Positions 63,096 through 64,000 of a stretch of 64,000 nucleotides of DNA are shown in pieces. Below the pieces are notes generated by a model. That model did not search any database. It was not told the origin of the DNA and saw only the letters and a list, made by a program, of their open reading frames with translations. Made by a program: the position numbers and the translations under genes. The DNA is from Xylophilus sp042867185. GTDB lineage: Bacteria > Pseudomonadota > Gammaproteobacteria > Burkholderiales > Burkholderiaceae_C. Position 1 is the first letter of the stretch, and each line of letters starts with the position of its first letter. Location: NCBI GenBank assembly GCA_042867185.1, contig JBHZQV010000009.1:62001-126000 (forward strand), in the 5' to 3' direction.

Positions 63096-63268
63096 CAACG
63101 ACCATGCTCCAAGCCGACTACGGCCACACACTGGCAACTGGGTCCATCATCGAGCGGCCCAACATCCCGGAGGCGGTCCGCCTGCGGCTGTGGGACGACC
63201 TGGCCCTCATCAATGCACTGCGCGTTTTTCCGCAGTGCCCGGTGTTCAAGCCGCCAGAGATCTGTTGA
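63095..63268 (+). pseudogene. Possible C-terminal gene remnant on the plus strand
   Basis: This frame (IVATTMLQADYGHTLATGSI to PQCPVFKPPEIC) shows strong G/C at third codon positions, whereas the opposite frame does not look like integrase here. It may be the end of a gene joined to the integrase fragment by deletion. No family is recognised. It overlaps the chemoreceptor end by 23 bp. Confidence 0.35.
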
Positions 63269-64000
63269 GCGGCAGCGGCAGCGCGGCGACCATGTCGGCC
63301 CCGCTCGAGTGGAACGCCTGGACCGCGCGGGACAGCCGGGCGATCTGGGTCTGCATCCGGAGCGCGGAGGCGGCCGACGCCGTCGCGAGCTGGGCATTCT
63401 GCTGGGTCATCGCCTCGATCTGCGCGACCGACTCGTTGACATGGTCGATGCCGGCCTGCTGCTCCGCGGCTGCCAGGTCGATCGCCTTCATCAGTGCCGT
63501 GGTCTGCTCCACCGTATCGCCGATGCCCGCCATGGCCTGGTCGACGTTGCCGACGATGGCGCCGCCCTGGCTCACCTGGGTGCTCGACGTGTCGATCAGG
63601 GTCTTGATCTCCCGGGCGGCCAGCGCGCTGCGTTGCGACAGGCTGCGTACCTCTGCCACCACCACTGCGAACCCCCGTCCGTGGTCCCCGGCGCGGGCCG
63701 CCTCCACCGCCGCGTTCAGCGCCAGGATGTTGGTCTGGAACGCGATGCCGTCGATCAGCGCCACGATGTTGCCGATGCTCTGCGAGCTCTGCGCGATGCC
63801 GTTCATGCGGTCCGCCATGTCGCGCATCAGGGTGCTGCCGGTGGCTGTCGCATCGGCCGCGCGAAGCGCCGCGACACGTCCGTCGCGTGCGGCGTCGCGC
63901 GACCGGGTCACCGTCGCTGCGATCTCGTCGATGCTCGACGCCGTCTTCTCCAGGTTGTCGGTCACCCGCGCGGTGCGGTCCCGCAGCCGCTCGCTGTCGC
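63246..64000 (-). CDS. Methyl-accepting chemotaxis protein, C-terminal part (cut by window edge)
   Basis: About 251 residues of the cytoplasmic signalling domain are visible, including the tip IDGIAFQTNILALNAAVEAA and the adaptation helices; the sensor, membrane and HAMP parts lie beyond the window. The C-terminus (LPLPLNRSLAA) has no CheR-binding pentapeptide. The reading frame stays open to the window edge (DSERLRDRTARVTDN), so the GTG near 63965 is not the real start. Confidence 0.92.
   Translation of the reverse strand, partial: DSERLRDRTARVTDNLEKTASSIDEIAATVTRSRDAARDGRVAALRAADATATGSTLMRDMADRMNGIAQSSQSIGNIVALIDGIAFQTNILALNAAVEAARAGDHGRGFAVVVAEVRSLSQRSALAAREIKTLIDTSSTQVSQGGAIVGNVDQAMAGIGDTVEQTTALMKAIDLAAAEQQAGIDHVNESVAQIEAMTQQNAQLATASAASALRMQTQIARLSRAVQAFHSSGADMVAALPLPLNRSLAA

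Overview
The window is a chromosomal stretch from a very GC-rich betaproteobacterium. Codon use, the dapA-bamC-MBL order, ParE/ParC, the isc-fdx-dnaQ-tRNA-Val order, many Bug/BMP/LysR genes and a GCTAT-type palindromic repeat all point to Burkholderiales, most likely Comamonadaceae. A perfect HrpX-type PIP box and a protein starting with an N-myristoylation motif suggest a plant-associated, possibly phytopathogenic lineage (Xylophilus/Acidovorax-like). This taxonomy is inference; no search was run.

Layout. 1-6.4 kb: cut LysR gene, DUF427 protein, nucleobase deaminase, 2OG-Fe(II) oxygenase, lipoprotein phosphoesterase, di-haem peroxidase. 6.4-11.4 kb (minus): MFS transporter, 62-aa membrane protein, methyltransferase, dapA, bamC, MBL hydrolase. 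11.6-17.0 kb (plus): parE, lytic transglycosylase, parC. 17.2-23.9 kb (minus): LysR regulator, BMP-type nucleoside ABC transporter, VOC protein, hpxZ. 24.0-26.6 kb: chemoreceptor and a Bug solute-binding protein. 26.9-31.7 kb: a lower-GC TonB receptor/PepSY/DUF2946 cassette lying between a truncated copy of the xdhB 3' end and the intact xdhB. 31.8-35.8 kb: xdhAB. 36.0-37.0 kb: a MazEF-like pair and an unknown protein. 37.2-43.1 kb (plus): LysR regulator and a second BMP-type transporter. 43.2-45.5 kb: a low-GC island with a PIP-box gene encoding a PARP-like protein and two small exported proteins. 45.7-49.8 kb: SulP transporter, MFS transporter, adenine/adenosine deaminase. 49.9-54.0 kb: an MGQCAS effector candidate, LysR/azoreductase pair, aspartate-type aminotransferase. 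54.1-62.8 kb (plus): uvrB, iscRSUA-hscBA-fdx, dnaQ, tRNA-Val. 62.9-64.0 kb: integrase remnant and the end of another chemoreceptor.

How the genes fit together. Two nucleoside/purine ABC importers, xanthine dehydrogenase subunits, HpxZ (oxalurate branch), a guanine/cytosine-type deaminase and an adenine/adenosine deaminase form a broad purine uptake and catabolism region with three LysR regulators. The iron-uptake cassette sits where xdhC would normally be expected; no xdhC is visible in the window.

The most unusual signal is a short repeat family. It is a 17-nt imperfect palindrome (GCTAY..RTAGC type), and in five copies it is followed exactly 5 nt later by GCCGGC. Nine copies are visible. 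They lie in intergenic terminator modules and also inside coding sequence (xdhA, xdhB, hscA, the transglycosylase, the methyltransferase and the end of a LysR gene).
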